The notes below the pieces were generated by a model, which worked only from the letters and a program-made list of their open reading frames with translations, searched no databases and was not told the origin of the DNA. DNA of 64,000 nt, taken from positions 124,001-188,000 of the forward strand of contig JAJTWR010000479.1 in the NCBI GenBank assembly GCA_021613335.1, read 5' to 3'. This document shows positions 27,043 through 36,851 of this stretch, piece after piece. How positions within the stretch are numbered: the first letter of the stretch is position 1; each line of letters begins with the position of its first letter. This stretch comes from Whitmania pigra (lineage: Eukaryota; Annelida; Clitellata; Hirudinida; Haemopidae). The translations under genes were made by a program, and so were the position numbers.

Positions 27043-27936
27043 TCATTTAATAAACTCGTGAATTTCTCCTGTTTCTTCAATAATAAAGGTTAACATTTTC
27101 AAATTAGGCCTTACTTTAAATCTTGATACTGCCAAATCATTTAGCATTTTGTATTCAACATCTTCAGTTAGTATAAATGTTAAACTATCTGCTTGATTTG
27201 AACCGCTATTTATACGTCTTGCCAAACTATCCCAGTTAAGGCTTTCAGTTCTTTTAACATCATCGTAAATAGGGTTTTCGACGTATTTTTTAACCCTATC
27301 TGGGTTTTTTCCTGCCTTAGCTCCCGGTAAAATCTTATCCCTTAAAGCCTTTTCCGATTCGTGTATTTCAGGCAAAATATCTACTGAAATACCTCTGTCG
27401 GCATCCGCTTTTGAAACAAATAATACATCTTTTAAATCGCTTTTATTTTCTGTCAGGGTTTTGCGGTTTATCTTAACGGTTTTACCTGCCTTTGTTTGGT
27501 ATGCAATAAGGTATTGTTGATCAACAGGCATATAAAGGGTTGCGTTATTAATAATATGGGATGGAACATCGGTATAGTAAGGATGTCCTTGCGGGAAAAC
27601 TAACCCCTGTTCTCCCAAATTAACTTCAAACATGGGCGGTATATTAGGGTTTATAATTTCATCATCGGGGGTAATTTTACCTGTTTGTAACTGTCTTACC
27701 GTGCTTCTGCAATTGAAATGGTTTGGAGGAAAATATTTTTTCCAAAACCGGTGGTCAACCGGTTTAATAACGCCGTCCAAACTTAGGCAAACAGGACTGG
27801 TAGCCTGATCTCTTACCGCCTGAAACTGCAGCAAGGGGAATAGTTCTTTTTGCTGTTGAATGGTTGTCCATTTACGGGCCATTTGGGCTCCTGCAATGGC
27901 AGTGTCATACTCGGTACGCAACCAGTTTAATTGCAT
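27043..27936 (-). CDS. Mu F-like phage head protein with nuclease-like C-terminal tip
   Basis: 297 aa from the first Met; the frame is open 57 bases further upstream without a better start, so the N-terminus is probably lost. The head-morphogenesis part has LNWLRTEYDTAIAGAQMARK, the conserved CLSLDG, and FPPNHFNCRSTVRQ, the usual minor head protein (SPP1 gp7 / Mu F) motif. From about residue 180 the protein becomes a different domain: SVDILPEIHESEKALRDK, PGAKAGKNPD and YDDVKR, then an alpha/beta tail. The NPD...DxK pattern suggests a PD-(D/E)xK nuclease-like tip such as those fused to head proteins and contact-dependent toxins. No obvious immunity gene follows. Confidence 0.75.
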   Translation of the reverse strand: MQLNWLRTEYDTAIAGAQMARKWTTIQQQKELFPLLQFQAVRDQATSPVCLSLDGVIKPVDHRFWKKYFPPNHFNCRSTVRQLQTGKITPDDEIINPNIPPMFEVNLGEQGLVFPQGHPYYTDVPSHIINNATLYMPVDQQYLIAYQTKAGKTVKINRKTLTENKSDLKDVLFVSKADADRGISVDILPEIHESEKALRDKILPGAKAGKNPDRVKKYVENPIYDDVKRTESLNWDSLARRINSGSNQADSLTFILTEDVEYKMLNDLAVSRFKVRPNLKMLTFIIEETGEIHEFIK

Positions 27937-27970
27937 GCCGCATATGCGCTGCGCCTGTATTTTAAAACTA

Positions 27971-28229
27971 TTAAAATCTCGGAATCCTTTTGGATATGGA
28001 AAGTTCTATGGCCTTTAGCAAAATGTCGCAAGGGCTCGGACAGTTAAAAGACAGCATCGATTTCACAATCTCTCCCGGCCTGCTTTTATCAGTTATGTTT
28101 ACCGAAAGCATATCGGTAATCAGCTTGCGGTAAAACAGCAGTTTATCGCTCTGGGCGGTTGGCGTGGGGCTGGCGTAGCGTTCGCCGTACCGGCTGAAGA
28201 ATCTCCCGGTAACCGTTCTTTTTATTGGC
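27971..28229 (-). pseudogene. Phage gene remnant upstream of the head protein
   Basis: An open frame without start, entering at 28229 right after a TAG and ending at 27971. It reads PIKRTVTGRFFSRYGERYAS, then SDKLLFYRKLITDMLSVNIT and EIVKSMLSFNCPSPCDILLK. Position before the head gene on the same strand fits a Mu-like operon, but I do not recognise the family. Its 5' end collides with the repressor fragment read from the plus strand. Confidence 0.35.
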
Positions 28230-28580
28230 TATGCCATTCTATGAAAGAACCCATAGAGAATGGAGATAAAATTATCGGGGAATGGGCGCTGCCGGCAGAC
28301 ATTAAAGACGAGCAGGTATATATAATCGTGTCAAAAACTGACGGGATATCCGTAAAACGCTTCATAAACCGTTTAAAAAGCGACAACAAACTCATCCTAA
28401 AGTCAGACAATAAAGAATTTAATAACATTTATAATAGAAGCGGAAGATATTTTAGAGGCCTGTCGCGCTAAGCTAAGGATAACCTCTAAAATTAACAACC
28501 CTTCGGAAACCCTTAGCCGATTTGCCGATGTGGAAGCCCGCTTAACCTTTTTAGAACAGAGCCGTTCAAACAAACCTTAA
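28210..28580 (+). pseudogene. S24-family phage repressor, 5' truncated and frameshifted
   Basis: The plus frame has CHSMKEPIENGDKIIGEW, matching the catalytic-Ser region (S-M-x-P...GD) of LexA/CI-type S24 repressors, and then VKRFINRL and LILKSDNKEF, the usual second half. A frameshift near 28432 moves the last part into another frame (DILEACRAKLRITSKINNPS and ARLTFLEQ), ending at 28580. The N-terminal DNA-binding domain is absent. This is probably the control gene of the prophage whose pieces surround it. Confidence 0.65.
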
Positions 28581-28893
28581 TTACAAGGCGCAAGCGCTCA
28601 TTTTTTTATTTCAGCATGCTTTAAAGCCTTTTTTTCTGCTTTTTAAAACCGTTTTAAGCCTTTCCCCAAAAACCTTTAATAATGGCAAGGCATTACCCGT
28701 TTTAGTTCCAAAAACGTTGTTTTTAGCCTGTTTAAGCCTGTTTTTTTTGCATTTTAGGCGCATAATGGTAGTAATGCCTCAATTATTGCCTAAATTCTTT
28801 TAAATAACGGAAGTAAATGGTACAAAAGGAAATTTCGTTTTACGGCCTGTATTCGATTGTTTTTTGGTTCCCTGTACAGGTAAATAATGAAAC
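28581..28893. other. Intergenic stretch, nothing recognised
   Basis: Between the repressor remnant and the beta-oxidation operon. It is rich in runs of A and T, with repeated GTTTTAAGCCT-like words but no clear hairpin, repeat or frame. Confidence 0.5.
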
Positions 28894-30687
28894 TCAAAAA
28901 CAATATTTATTGGCTGCAATTAATTGCTGTGCAACATTTTGCCGCGACTGTTTCACGTTAAAAGGTTCCATTTTAATGAAACGTTTTAAGCCCAGCATCA
29001 TCATTCTCAATTCATCGCCCTCTGCAAACGCCCACAAAGCTTCTTTTCCTGCCTTGGCGCTTCCATCAACGGCTTCTACAAAGTAAATACGCATCAAATC
29101 CAACTGCCCCCGACAGGTTTCTTCGCCTCTTAACGCTACCAATTTTTCTGTTCTAAGCAAAACTGATTCGGCCACATAAACATAACTAACCATATCGGCA
29201 ATATTCATCAAAATTTCCTGCTCTTTACTTAAGCTCATCATTAATTTTTGAACGGCAGCGCCGGCAACCATCAAGGCGGCTTTTTTTAAATTTTGCAATA
29301 TTTTCTTTTCTGCTGCAAACAATTCGGTATTTTCTTCTCCAAAATCAGGGATAGACATCAGCTCATTTGCAACGGCGGTTGCCGGGGTCATCAGGTCAAG
29401 CTCTCCTTTCATTGCCCGTTTCAACATGATATCTACGGTTAACAACCTGTTAATTTCGTTGGTTCCTTCAAAAATGCGATTGATACGAGCATCCCGATAG
29501 GCTCGGTCCATTGGCGCATCGGCGCTAAAACCCATCCCGCCGTAAATCTGCACTCCTTCATCCACTACATAATCTAAAACCTCAGAACCCCAAACTTTAA
29601 GAATGGCGCACTCTACGGCAAACTGCTCGGTAGATTCCAGTTTAGCTTTTCCTGAATCCAAACCTTTGGCAATCAAAGTATTGTAAGCATCGTCAATGTT
29701 TTGTCCGGCACGGTAATTTGCCGCTTCTATTGCATAAATTTTAGAGGCCATCTCTGCCAATTTGTATCTGATGGCGCCATATTTAGAAATGGGTCTATCA
29801 AACTGAATACGTTCATTTGCGTAATTTACGGCATGGTTAAGCACTTCTTTTGAAGCCCCTATTGCTGAAGCCGATAATTTAATACGGCCGATATTTAAAA
29901 TGTTAACGGCAATTTTAAACCCATTTCCTCGTTCAGAGAGCATATTTTCTGCCGGAACCGGGCAATCATTAAAAAACACCTGACGGGTGGATGAACCTTT
30001 GATACCCATTTTGTGTTCTTCAGGATTCATAGCGATACCCTCAAAATCTTTTTCCACAATAAAAGCCGTTAGGTTTTTATCGTCGTCTATTTTAGCAAAA
30101 ACAATCAAAACATCTGCAAAACCGGCGTTGGTAATCCACATTTTCTGCCCATTAATGAGGTAGTGTTTCCCATCTGCGCTAAGCTTGGCTTTGGTTTTTC
30201 CCGAATTGGCATCAGAGCCTGAATTTGGTTCGGTTAAACAATAACATGCTTTCCACTCTCCGTTGGCCAGCTTAGGGATATATTTGGCTTTTTGCGCCTG
30301 GTTTCCGTAATACAAAATAGGCAACGTGCCTATACCTGTATGCGCCGATAAAGCAACCGCAAAAGAATGACCCGCGCCTGTTGCATCGGCAACTAACATG
30401 GAGGTATTAAAGTTTTTTCCAAAACCGCCATATTCTTCCGGAATAGATACGCCCAAAAGCCCCAAATCGCCCGCCTTGGATAGCAAAGAGGGCATCAGCC
30501 GGGGGTCTTCATGGTTATCCAGTTTTTCGAGATTCGGATATATTTCGGCCGCTAAAAAATCACGACAAGTTTGCGCAATCATCCGTTGCTCTTCATCAAA
30601 CTCTTCAGGAATAAAAACATCCTGATAAGAAGTTTCCTTGATGAGAAATTCGCCTCCTTTTATTTGTTTTTTTTCTATCGCTTCCAT
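28894..30687 (-). CDS. Acyl-CoA dehydrogenase, long form (597 aa)
   Basis: The first ~400 residues are a standard acyl-CoA dehydrogenase: N-terminal helical domain, FAD-binding beta domain (CYCLTEPNSGSDANSGKTKA, MWITNAGFADVLIVFA), and the C-terminal helical domain with QIYGGMGFSADAPMDRAYRD and RINRIFEGTNEINR. A further ~170 residues of helix follow, as in the long-chain/very-long-chain group. It performs the first, FAD-dependent step of fatty-acid beta-oxidation. It is the last gene of an operon with a MarR regulator, a bifunctional hydratase/dehydrogenase and a thiolase. Confidence 0.94.
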   Translation of the reverse strand: MEAIEKKQIKGGEFLIKETSYQDVFIPEEFDEEQRMIAQTCRDFLAAEIYPNLEKLDNHEDPRLMPSLLSKAGDLGLLGVSIPEEYGGFGKNFNTSMLVADATGAGHSFAVALSAHTGIGTLPILYYGNQAQKAKYIPKLANGEWKACYCLTEPNSGSDANSGKTKAKLSADGKHYLINGQKMWITNAGFADVLIVFAKIDDDKNLTAFIVEKDFEGIAMNPEEHKMGIKGSSTRQVFFNDCPVPAENMLSERGNGFKIAVNILNIGRIKLSASAIGASKEVLNHAVNYANERIQFDRPISKYGAIRYKLAEMASKIYAIEAANYRAGQNIDDAYNTLIAKGLDSGKAKLESTEQFAVECAILKVWGSEVLDYVVDEGVQIYGGMGFSADAPMDRAYRDARINRIFEGTNEINRLLTVDIMLKRAMKGELDLMTPATAVANELMSIPDFGEENTELFAAEKKILQNLKKAALMVAGAAVQKLMMSLSKEQEILMNIADMVSYVYVAESVLLRTEKLVALRGEETCRGQLDLMRIYFVEAVDGSAKAGKEALWAFAEGDELRMMMLGLKRFIKMEPFNVKQSRQNVAQQLIAANKYCF

Positions 30688-30764
30688 AAATATGTCAGAT
30701 TAAAGATGAAAGAGCGATTATCGTTATTCTTTCATCTGATTTTAAAATTGTTATGTTTATTATT

Positions 30765-31964
30765 TTACGCTTCTCTCATTTTATCGGGCTGGTATATTTC
30801 AAAAATCCCCGCAGCGCCTTGTCCTGTTCCTACACACATGGTAACCATGCCGTATTTGCTGCCCCGACGCCTGGCTTCGTTAAACAACTGTACCGACAAT
30901 TTAGCGCCCGTACAACCAAGAGGGTGGCCTAAAGCAATAGCTCCGCCATTTACATTAACTTTGCTTTCATCTAAATTCAAATGCCTGATAACGGCTAAAG
31001 ATTGTGATGCAAACGCTTCGTTCAACTCAATTAAATCTACATCATCTTGCTTTAAGCCCGCCTTTTGAATAACTTTTGGAACAACTTCTATCGGGCCAAT
31101 ACCCATAATACGCGGAGGAACCCCCGCCACTCCATAACCAACCAATCTGGCAATGGGTTCAACTCCCAGTTCTTTCATCTTTTTCTCAGAAACAACCAGC
31201 ACAAAGGCTGCGCCGTCTGAGGTTTGTGAAGAATTGCCGGCTGTAATACATCCATTAGCGGCAAATACGGGTTTTAGTTTGGCTAACGCTTCTAAGGTAG
31301 TATCGGCTCTTGGCCCCTCGTCGGTATCTACTATATACGATTTGGTTTGTTTTTTGAATTGCCGGTCTAAATAAATTTCCTCAACCTTTATGGGATGCAC
31401 GCCTGCTTTTAACCGTCCGTTTTTTAGAGCTTCTACTGCTTTTTGATGTGATTTCAGGGCAAAATAATCCTGATCTTCTCTGCTTACTTTAAACTCTTTT
31501 GCCACAGCTTCTGCGGTTAAACCCATACCCCAATACCAATCGGGATGGTTTTTTGCCGCTTCTGCATTAGGCGCTAATTTCCAACCGCCAAACGGCATCC
31601 CGCTCATAACCTCTACCCCGCCGGCCACAATACAATCAGCCATTCCCGATTTTATTTTTGCAACCGCCATTGCAATGGTTTCTAAACCCGATGCACAATA
31701 GCGATTAACCGTAACGCCCGGAACTTTATCAGTATTCAAACTCATTAACGAAATCATTCTGGCAATATTTAAACCTTGCTCGGCTTCCGGCATGGCATTA
31801 CCTACTATCACATCGTCAATTTGTTCTTTATTTAAGTTTGGCATCGTTGCTACTAAACCTTTAATAACTTCTGACGCCAATTCATCGGCACGCATAAAGC
31901 GAAATACGCCTTTTGGCGCCTTACCCACTGCGGTTCTAAGTCCTGATATGATGTATGCTTCCAT
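30765..31964 (-). CDS. Acetyl-CoA C-acyltransferase (thiolase)
   Basis: 399 aa, full length. The active-site Cys is in NRYCASGLETIAMA (near residue 90), the His in NVNGGAIALGHPLGCTGA (near 350) and the second Cys in MVTMCVGTGQGAAGIFE (near 384). It cleaves 3-ketoacyl-CoA to acetyl-CoA and a shortened acyl-CoA, the last step of the beta-oxidation cycle. It is 42 bases after the hydratase/dehydrogenase gene and 77 bases before the acyl-CoA dehydrogenase gene. Confidence 0.96.
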   Translation of the reverse strand: MEAYIISGLRTAVGKAPKGVFRFMRADELASEVIKGLVATMPNLNKEQIDDVIVGNAMPEAEQGLNIARMISLMSLNTDKVPGVTVNRYCASGLETIAMAVAKIKSGMADCIVAGGVEVMSGMPFGGWKLAPNAEAAKNHPDWYWGMGLTAEAVAKEFKVSREDQDYFALKSHQKAVEALKNGRLKAGVHPIKVEEIYLDRQFKKQTKSYIVDTDEGPRADTTLEALAKLKPVFAANGCITAGNSSQTSDGAAFVLVVSEKKMKELGVEPIARLVGYGVAGVPPRIMGIGPIEVVPKVIQKAGLKQDDVDLIELNEAFASQSLAVIRHLNLDESKVNVNGGAIALGHPLGCTGAKLSVQLFNEARRRGSKYGMVTMCVGTGQGAAGIFEIYQPDKMREA

Positions 31965-32006
31965 TTTATAGTAGTTAGTAATATATGAATAACCTCTCTG
32001 ATACCT

Positions 32007-34418
32007 TTAGTTTCTCAAAGGTTTACCTTTGGTTACTATACTTTGTATTCTTTCTAAAGTTTTTCTTTCTCCGCAAAGCGATAAAAAGGCTTCTCTTTCC
32101 AAATCAAGCAGATATTGTTCGCTAACCTCAGTTGGATATGATAAATTGCCGCCGCACATTACCCAGCCCAGTTTTTCCGAAATTTTTTTATCATGCGCAG
32201 AGATATAATTTCCGGCAAACATAGCGTTGGCTCCGGCATATACAATGCCCAAACCCTGCTTGCCAAGCGCCTTAATATCTTTTCGGGGTATGGGTTTAGT
32301 ATATCCGGCATTGGCCAGCTCTATTGCTTTAGCTTTTGCATCGGCAATAAGTCTGTTTCTGTTCATTGAAACTGCGTATTTATCTTTTTGCAAATAACCC
32401 AATTCTAAGGCTTCTGAAGCAGAGGTTGACACTTTGGCCATTCCGATGGTTAAAAATCTGTTTTTTAAAATGTTTTGAACAATTTGGTCTTCCTTAAACT
32501 CGTCTGAAGCCCTTAAAGCAAACTCTTTGGTACCTCCTCCTCCCGGAATTACGCCTACTCCAAATTCTACCAGGCCCATATATGTTTCGGCGGCAAGCTG
32601 TACAAAATCTGCATGCAGACTAAATTCGCATCCCCCGCCTAATGTAAGGTTATGCGTTGCAACCACCACCGGAATAGAAGAATACCGTATCCGCATCGAC
32701 GTGTTTTGAAACAACTTGACGGCCATATTCAGTTCTTCCCATTCTTGCTCAACTGCCATCATAAAAATCATTCCCACATTGGCTCCCGCAGAGAAATTTG
32801 CGCCATCGTTTCCAATAACCAGGCCCTTATAATCTTTCTCTGCCATATCAATGGCTTTATGGATTGCCGATAATGTGTCGCCTCCGATTGTGTTCATTTT
32901 AGAATGAAATTCAACATTTAAAATGGCTTCTCCCAAATCAATAATGGAAGCGCCGGTATTTTTCCAAACAACCTTGTTATTCGCTTTCAAACTATCCAGA
33001 ATAATAAAGCCTTCTATTCCGGGAATTGCTTGATATGATTTAGAGGGGATATGGTAGTATTTTTTTACTCCATTTTCCAGTTTATAAAAAGAAGTATGCC
33101 CGGCTTCCAACATCTCTGCAACCCATGCTGCCGGCTGATAACCAAATTGTTTCATTCCTTCAACAGCCTGTTTTGCATCCACAGCGTCCCACATTTCAAA
33201 AGGGCCAAGCTCCCAGCCAAATCCGGCGCGCATGGCATCGTCAATTTTATAGAGTTCATCTGCAATTTCAGGAATCCGATTGGAAACGTACCCGAATAAA
33301 CCCCAAGAGGAGGCGCGAAAAAGCTCGCCGGCTTTATCTTTTGCCGATGCAAAAACTTTCATCCGTTCGCGCACGCTGTCTATTTTTTTAACCATATCCA
33401 ACGTAGTCGACTTTACTTTTTGTTGAGCTTTATAAGCAAAAGTTTTAAGATCTAAAGCCAAAATTTCGGTTTTACCGTTTTGGTCTTTTATTTTTTGATA
33501 GAAGCCTTGCTTGGTTTTATCGCCTAACCAATTATTTGCTTCCATTTTTTTTACAAAATCGGGTAATTTAAAAACAGAATGCGCCTGGTCGTTTGGTAAA
33601 TTCTCATACAAACCCTTAGCCACTTTAATCATCGTATCTAAACCCACCACATCGCTGGTGCGAAATGTGGCCGATTTGGGCCTCCCCAAAGCCGTACCTG
33701 TAAATTTATCAACCTCTTCTACCGTTAAGTCCATTTTTTCAACCAGATGCAATAAAGCCATGATTGAATAAACGCCAATCCGGTTGGCAATAAAAGCCGG
33801 CGTATCTTTACAAAGCACTGTTTGCTTGCCCAAAAACTTATCGCCATAGCGCATTAAAAAATCAACCAGGTCGGGTTTGGTATGCGGGGTTGGGATAATT
33901 TCCAGCAGTTTTAAATATCTGGGCGGATTAAAAAAATGCGTGCCGCAGAAATTAGCCTTAAAGTCGTCGCTTCTGCCTTCGGTCATTAAATGAATAGGTA
34001 TGCCCGAAGTATTGGAGCTAACCAAACAACCCGGTTTTCTGTGCCCTTCCACCTGATCGAATACTTTTTTCTTGATTGCTAAATTTTCTACTACCGCTTC
34101 AATTATCCAATCCGCTTCTGAAATTTTCGGCATATCGTCCTCAAAATTGCCCGTACTTATTTTCTGCAAAACTTTTTGACTATAAACAGGCGAGGGGGTA
34201 CTTTTAACAGCCGTTTGCAGCGCATTATTCACTATTCTGTTTTTAACCGCAGGATGATCTAAAGTTAACTCTTTTTTCTTTTCATCAGGCAGAAGTTCAT
34301 TTGGAGCAATGTCTAAAAGTAAAACCTCAACGCCTGTATTGGCAAAGTGGCAGGCAATGCGCGAGCCCATAATGCCCGAACCCAAAACGGCTACCTTATT
34401 TATTTTCTTGTTCATCAT
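32007..34418 (-). CDS. 3-hydroxyacyl-CoA dehydrogenase / enoyl-CoA hydratase fusion
   Basis: 803 aa. The dehydrogenase comes first: the NAD-binding VAVLGSGIMGSRIACHFA at residues 9-26, the SSNTSGIPI loop, and HFFNPPRYLKLLEIIPTPHT; C-terminal dehydrogenase domains follow. An enoyl-CoA hydratase domain lies in the last third (NDGANFSAGANVGMIF, VATHNLTLGGGCEFSLHAD, GVIPGGGGTKEF). This order is the reverse of E. coli FadB, where the hydratase comes first. The protein performs steps two and three of beta-oxidation. Its start overlaps the stop of the MarR gene by four bases (ATGA), so the regulator is translated in the same message. Confidence 0.95.
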   Translation of the reverse strand: MMNKKINKVAVLGSGIMGSRIACHFANTGVEVLLLDIAPNELLPDEKKKELTLDHPAVKNRIVNNALQTAVKSTPSPVYSQKVLQKISTGNFEDDMPKISEADWIIEAVVENLAIKKKVFDQVEGHRKPGCLVSSNTSGIPIHLMTEGRSDDFKANFCGTHFFNPPRYLKLLEIIPTPHTKPDLVDFLMRYGDKFLGKQTVLCKDTPAFIANRIGVYSIMALLHLVEKMDLTVEEVDKFTGTALGRPKSATFRTSDVVGLDTMIKVAKGLYENLPNDQAHSVFKLPDFVKKMEANNWLGDKTKQGFYQKIKDQNGKTEILALDLKTFAYKAQQKVKSTTLDMVKKIDSVRERMKVFASAKDKAGELFRASSWGLFGYVSNRIPEIADELYKIDDAMRAGFGWELGPFEMWDAVDAKQAVEGMKQFGYQPAAWVAEMLEAGHTSFYKLENGVKKYYHIPSKSYQAIPGIEGFIILDSLKANNKVVWKNTGASIIDLGEAILNVEFHSKMNTIGGDTLSAIHKAIDMAEKDYKGLVIGNDGANFSAGANVGMIFMMAVEQEWEELNMAVKLFQNTSMRIRYSSIPVVVATHNLTLGGGCEFSLHADFVQLAAETYMGLVEFGVGVIPGGGGTKEFALRASDEFKEDQIVQNILKNRFLTIGMAKVSTSASEALELGYLQKDKYAVSMNRNRLIADAKAKAIELANAGYTKPIPRKDIKALGKQGLGIVYAGANAMFAGNYISAHDKKISEKLGWVMCGGNLSYPTEVSEQYLLDLEREAFLSLCGERKTLERIQSIVTKGKPLRN

Positions 34419-34849
34419 TTTTTTGGAGAATAAGCCAATGTCAAATTGTTTACCTTTATTAAAGTTTTTATCAGTTCTTCTTTTTCCTGCAATAGTAAGT
34501 TTTGATTGAGATATTCGTTAAAAGATACAACTACATCCCTAGCCGCTTTCCGTTTTTCGATACCCAAAGAAGTGAGAAAAACTCTTACCGAACGTTTATC
34601 GCCCTTATCTGTTTCGCGATAAATAAGCCCCCATTTTTCCATGTTTGACAGCATACGAGACAAACTGGTTGCCTTAACGCCTAATAAATTGGCCAATGCT
34701 GTTACTGCCGTGCCTTCCGGCCCTACATTAATAAGCAAATAACCAATAGATTGAGTAATACCCGCGTTTGTAGCGATTTGATTATAAGTATTGACTATAT
34801 TTTGCCAAACTATTTTTAAAAAGTAATCAACTGTTTCTTGCTGTTTCAT
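34415..34849 (-). CDS. MarR-family regulator of the beta-oxidation operon
   Basis: 144 aa. The winged helix-turn-helix covers about residues 40-105, with GTAVTALANLLGVKATSLSR as recognition region and the wing at ETDKGDKRSVRVFLT. It is the first gene of the operon and overlaps the next gene by four bases. A perfect 12-bp palindrome 22 bases ahead of its start is a good candidate for autoregulation. By analogy with similar operons it may sense acyl-CoA, but that is an inference. Confidence 0.9.
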   Translation of the reverse strand: MKQQETVDYFLKIVWQNIVNTYNQIATNAGITQSIGYLLINVGPEGTAVTALANLLGVKATSLSRMLSNMEKWGLIYRETDKGDKRSVRVFLTSLGIEKRKAARDVVVSFNEYLNQNLLLQEKEELIKTLIKVNNLTLAYSPKK

Positions 34850-34870
34850 TTAATTGCCATGCTTGATTAT

Positions 34871-34882
34871 TATGCATGCATA
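34871..34882. promoter_or_regulatory. Candidate MarR operator
   Basis: TATGCATGCATA is a perfect 12-bp palindrome in the 5' leader of the MarR/beta-oxidation operon. A possible minus-strand -7 box, TATGTTTG (34919-34912), stands upstream, which would put the palindrome between transcription start and the first codon. The rest of the gap to 35150 shows nothing. Confidence 0.45.
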
Positions 34883-35150
34883 GCAAAAATACTTCTAAAA
34901 AGTTTATGCAGCAAACATATTTTTAATTTTTTATCATCAGGGCTTATCCATTATTTATACCTCCCATATTTCCGGCTTTATAATTTTATTGAAAACCATT
35001 AAAAAGCAATGCGATTAGCTTTTATTCAAAAAATAGAATTAGCGGTTTTTTTATTCAACCTTGTAAAAATTTATCTCTTGGATAAAAACTTATTTAAGCG
35101 CTAGGCTAAATACCGTTGAGCGCCATCAACAAATATTACATGTAAATTTA

Positions 35151-36851
35151 TTACCAGCCCTCAGCTTTATCATCGCCTCGGGGGTCTGCCCCTCCTTGAT
35201 AGGCGTTTTTTGGGGTTCTCAAAACGGCATCAACCCGCCCTATGCTGGCTCTATTTACAAACTTATAACCTTTGCGCCGCAGGTTATCCTGTGTTGCCGC
35301 GCTTAATGCGCTGGGCTCTAAAAATACTTCGTCGGGCAGCCATTGGTGATGAAATCTTTTGGCTGCCACAGCTTTTTGCATCGACATTTTAAAATCAATA
35401 ACATTAAGAATAGTTTGAAAAACCGAAGTAATAATGGTAGACCCTCCCGGAGTGCCCGCTACCATAAATAACTGCCCGTTTTTGGAAATAATGGTTGGAG
35501 TCATAGAGCTTAGCATACGTTTATTGGCCGCAATAGAATTCGCCTCGCCTCCCACCAAACCGTACATATTAGGCGCACCCGGTTTTACCGAAAAATCATC
35601 CATTTCATTGTTCAACAAAAAGCCGGCGCCTTTTACAACAACAGCCGAACCATACGAGCCGTTTAAGGTAGTGGTTATAGAAACCCCATTCCCTTGATTA
35701 TCGACAATAGAAAAGTGAGTGGTTTCTTCGTGTTCGGCCGGAAGAATATTTCCTGCAAAAATTTCTGCGCTATTCCCTGCCAAATCCCAGTTGAAGGTAG
35801 ACATCCGTTGTTTAATATACGTATCGTTGATGAGTTGTTTTTGTGGTACCGGATAAAAATCAGGATCACCCAGATGCTTTGCTCTGTCTGCATAAACCCG
35901 TCGTTCTGCTTCTATCATAACTTGCACCGTAGAATCTGTATTATAACCCCATTTTGATAATGGATAGGGCTCCACCGATTTAAGCAACTGAATCAAGGCT
36001 ATACCTCCGCTGGAAGGCGGCGGCATGGTCACAATTTCATACCCTCGATAATTACCCGTTATAGGCTTACGCCAGATGGCTTTATAATTTATCAGATCCT
36101 GATGGTTGATAATACCGCCTCCGCGTTTCATTTGGGCAACCAACGAATCGGCAACAACCCCTTCATAAAACCCCTTTCTCCCTTTTGTTTGAATCAATTT
36201 AAGGGTTGCAGCCAATTCAGGCTGTATTAAAAGATCGGCTTCTTTCCATTCCGACGTTTTAACCAATGCCGTACCTAAAGGATTTTGTTTTATAAACTGG
36301 GCTTTCATCTCGTTTAATTCTGTCGCTTGCATTTTGGTAACCGGAAAGCCTTGTTCGGCCAAAGTAACAGCCGGTTCTAAAAGCCGTTTCCAAGGTAATT
36401 TACCATATTTTTCATGGGCTTCTACCATTCCGGCTACCGACCCGGGTACCCCAACGGCTAAACATCCAAAAAGGCTTTTATCAACAATGGGATTACCCTT
36501 ATCATCCAGATACATCTCTTTGAAAGCCTTAGCCGGCGCTTTTTCCCGAAAATCTAAAGAAACTATCTCGCCTTTGGCAGAACGATACACCATGAAACCC
36601 CCTCCGCCAATATTACCCGCGTTAGGATATGCCACAGCCAAGGCAAATTGCACAGCCACCGCCGCATCTATAGCGTTTCCGCCATTTTTCAAAATATCAA
36701 CCCCAACTTTGGAAGCAATAGGACTGGCCGAAACCACCATCCCGTTTTTAAATTCATCACTGCTATTATCAGATTGTCGGCTTACGCAAGCAGAAAATAC
36801 AGCAACCGCTAAAAGCCATGCTCTTAAGTTTATTATTTTATTCATCTTCAT
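35151..36851 (-). CDS. ggt: Gamma-glutamyltransferase
   Basis: 566 aa. The N-terminus is a lipoprotein-type signal (LLAVAVFSAC, Cys at about residue 22), so the enzyme is probably anchored in the periplasm or outer membrane. The large subunit starts with GMVVSASPIASKVGVDILKN and GGNAIDAAVAVQFAL. The autoprocessing site and catalytic Thr are in EETTHFSIVDNQGNGVS (near residue 375), and GGSTIITSVFQ follows in the small subunit. It hydrolyses or transfers the gamma-glutamyl group of glutathione and related peptides. Confidence 0.95.
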   Translation of the reverse strand: MKMNKIINLRAWLLAVAVFSACVSRQSDNSSDEFKNGMVVSASPIASKVGVDILKNGGNAIDAAVAVQFALAVAYPNAGNIGGGGFMVYRSAKGEIVSLDFREKAPAKAFKEMYLDDKGNPIVDKSLFGCLAVGVPGSVAGMVEAHEKYGKLPWKRLLEPAVTLAEQGFPVTKMQATELNEMKAQFIKQNPLGTALVKTSEWKEADLLIQPELAATLKLIQTKGRKGFYEGVVADSLVAQMKRGGGIINHQDLINYKAIWRKPITGNYRGYEIVTMPPPSSGGIALIQLLKSVEPYPLSKWGYNTDSTVQVMIEAERRVYADRAKHLGDPDFYPVPQKQLINDTYIKQRMSTFNWDLAGNSAEIFAGNILPAEHEETTHFSIVDNQGNGVSITTTLNGSYGSAVVVKGAGFLLNNEMDDFSVKPGAPNMYGLVGGEANSIAANKRMLSSMTPTIISKNGQLFMVAGTPGGSTIITSVFQTILNVIDFKMSMQKAVAAKRFHHQWLPDEVFLEPSALSAATQDNLRRKGYKFVNRASIGRVDAVLRTPKNAYQGGADPRGDDKAEGW

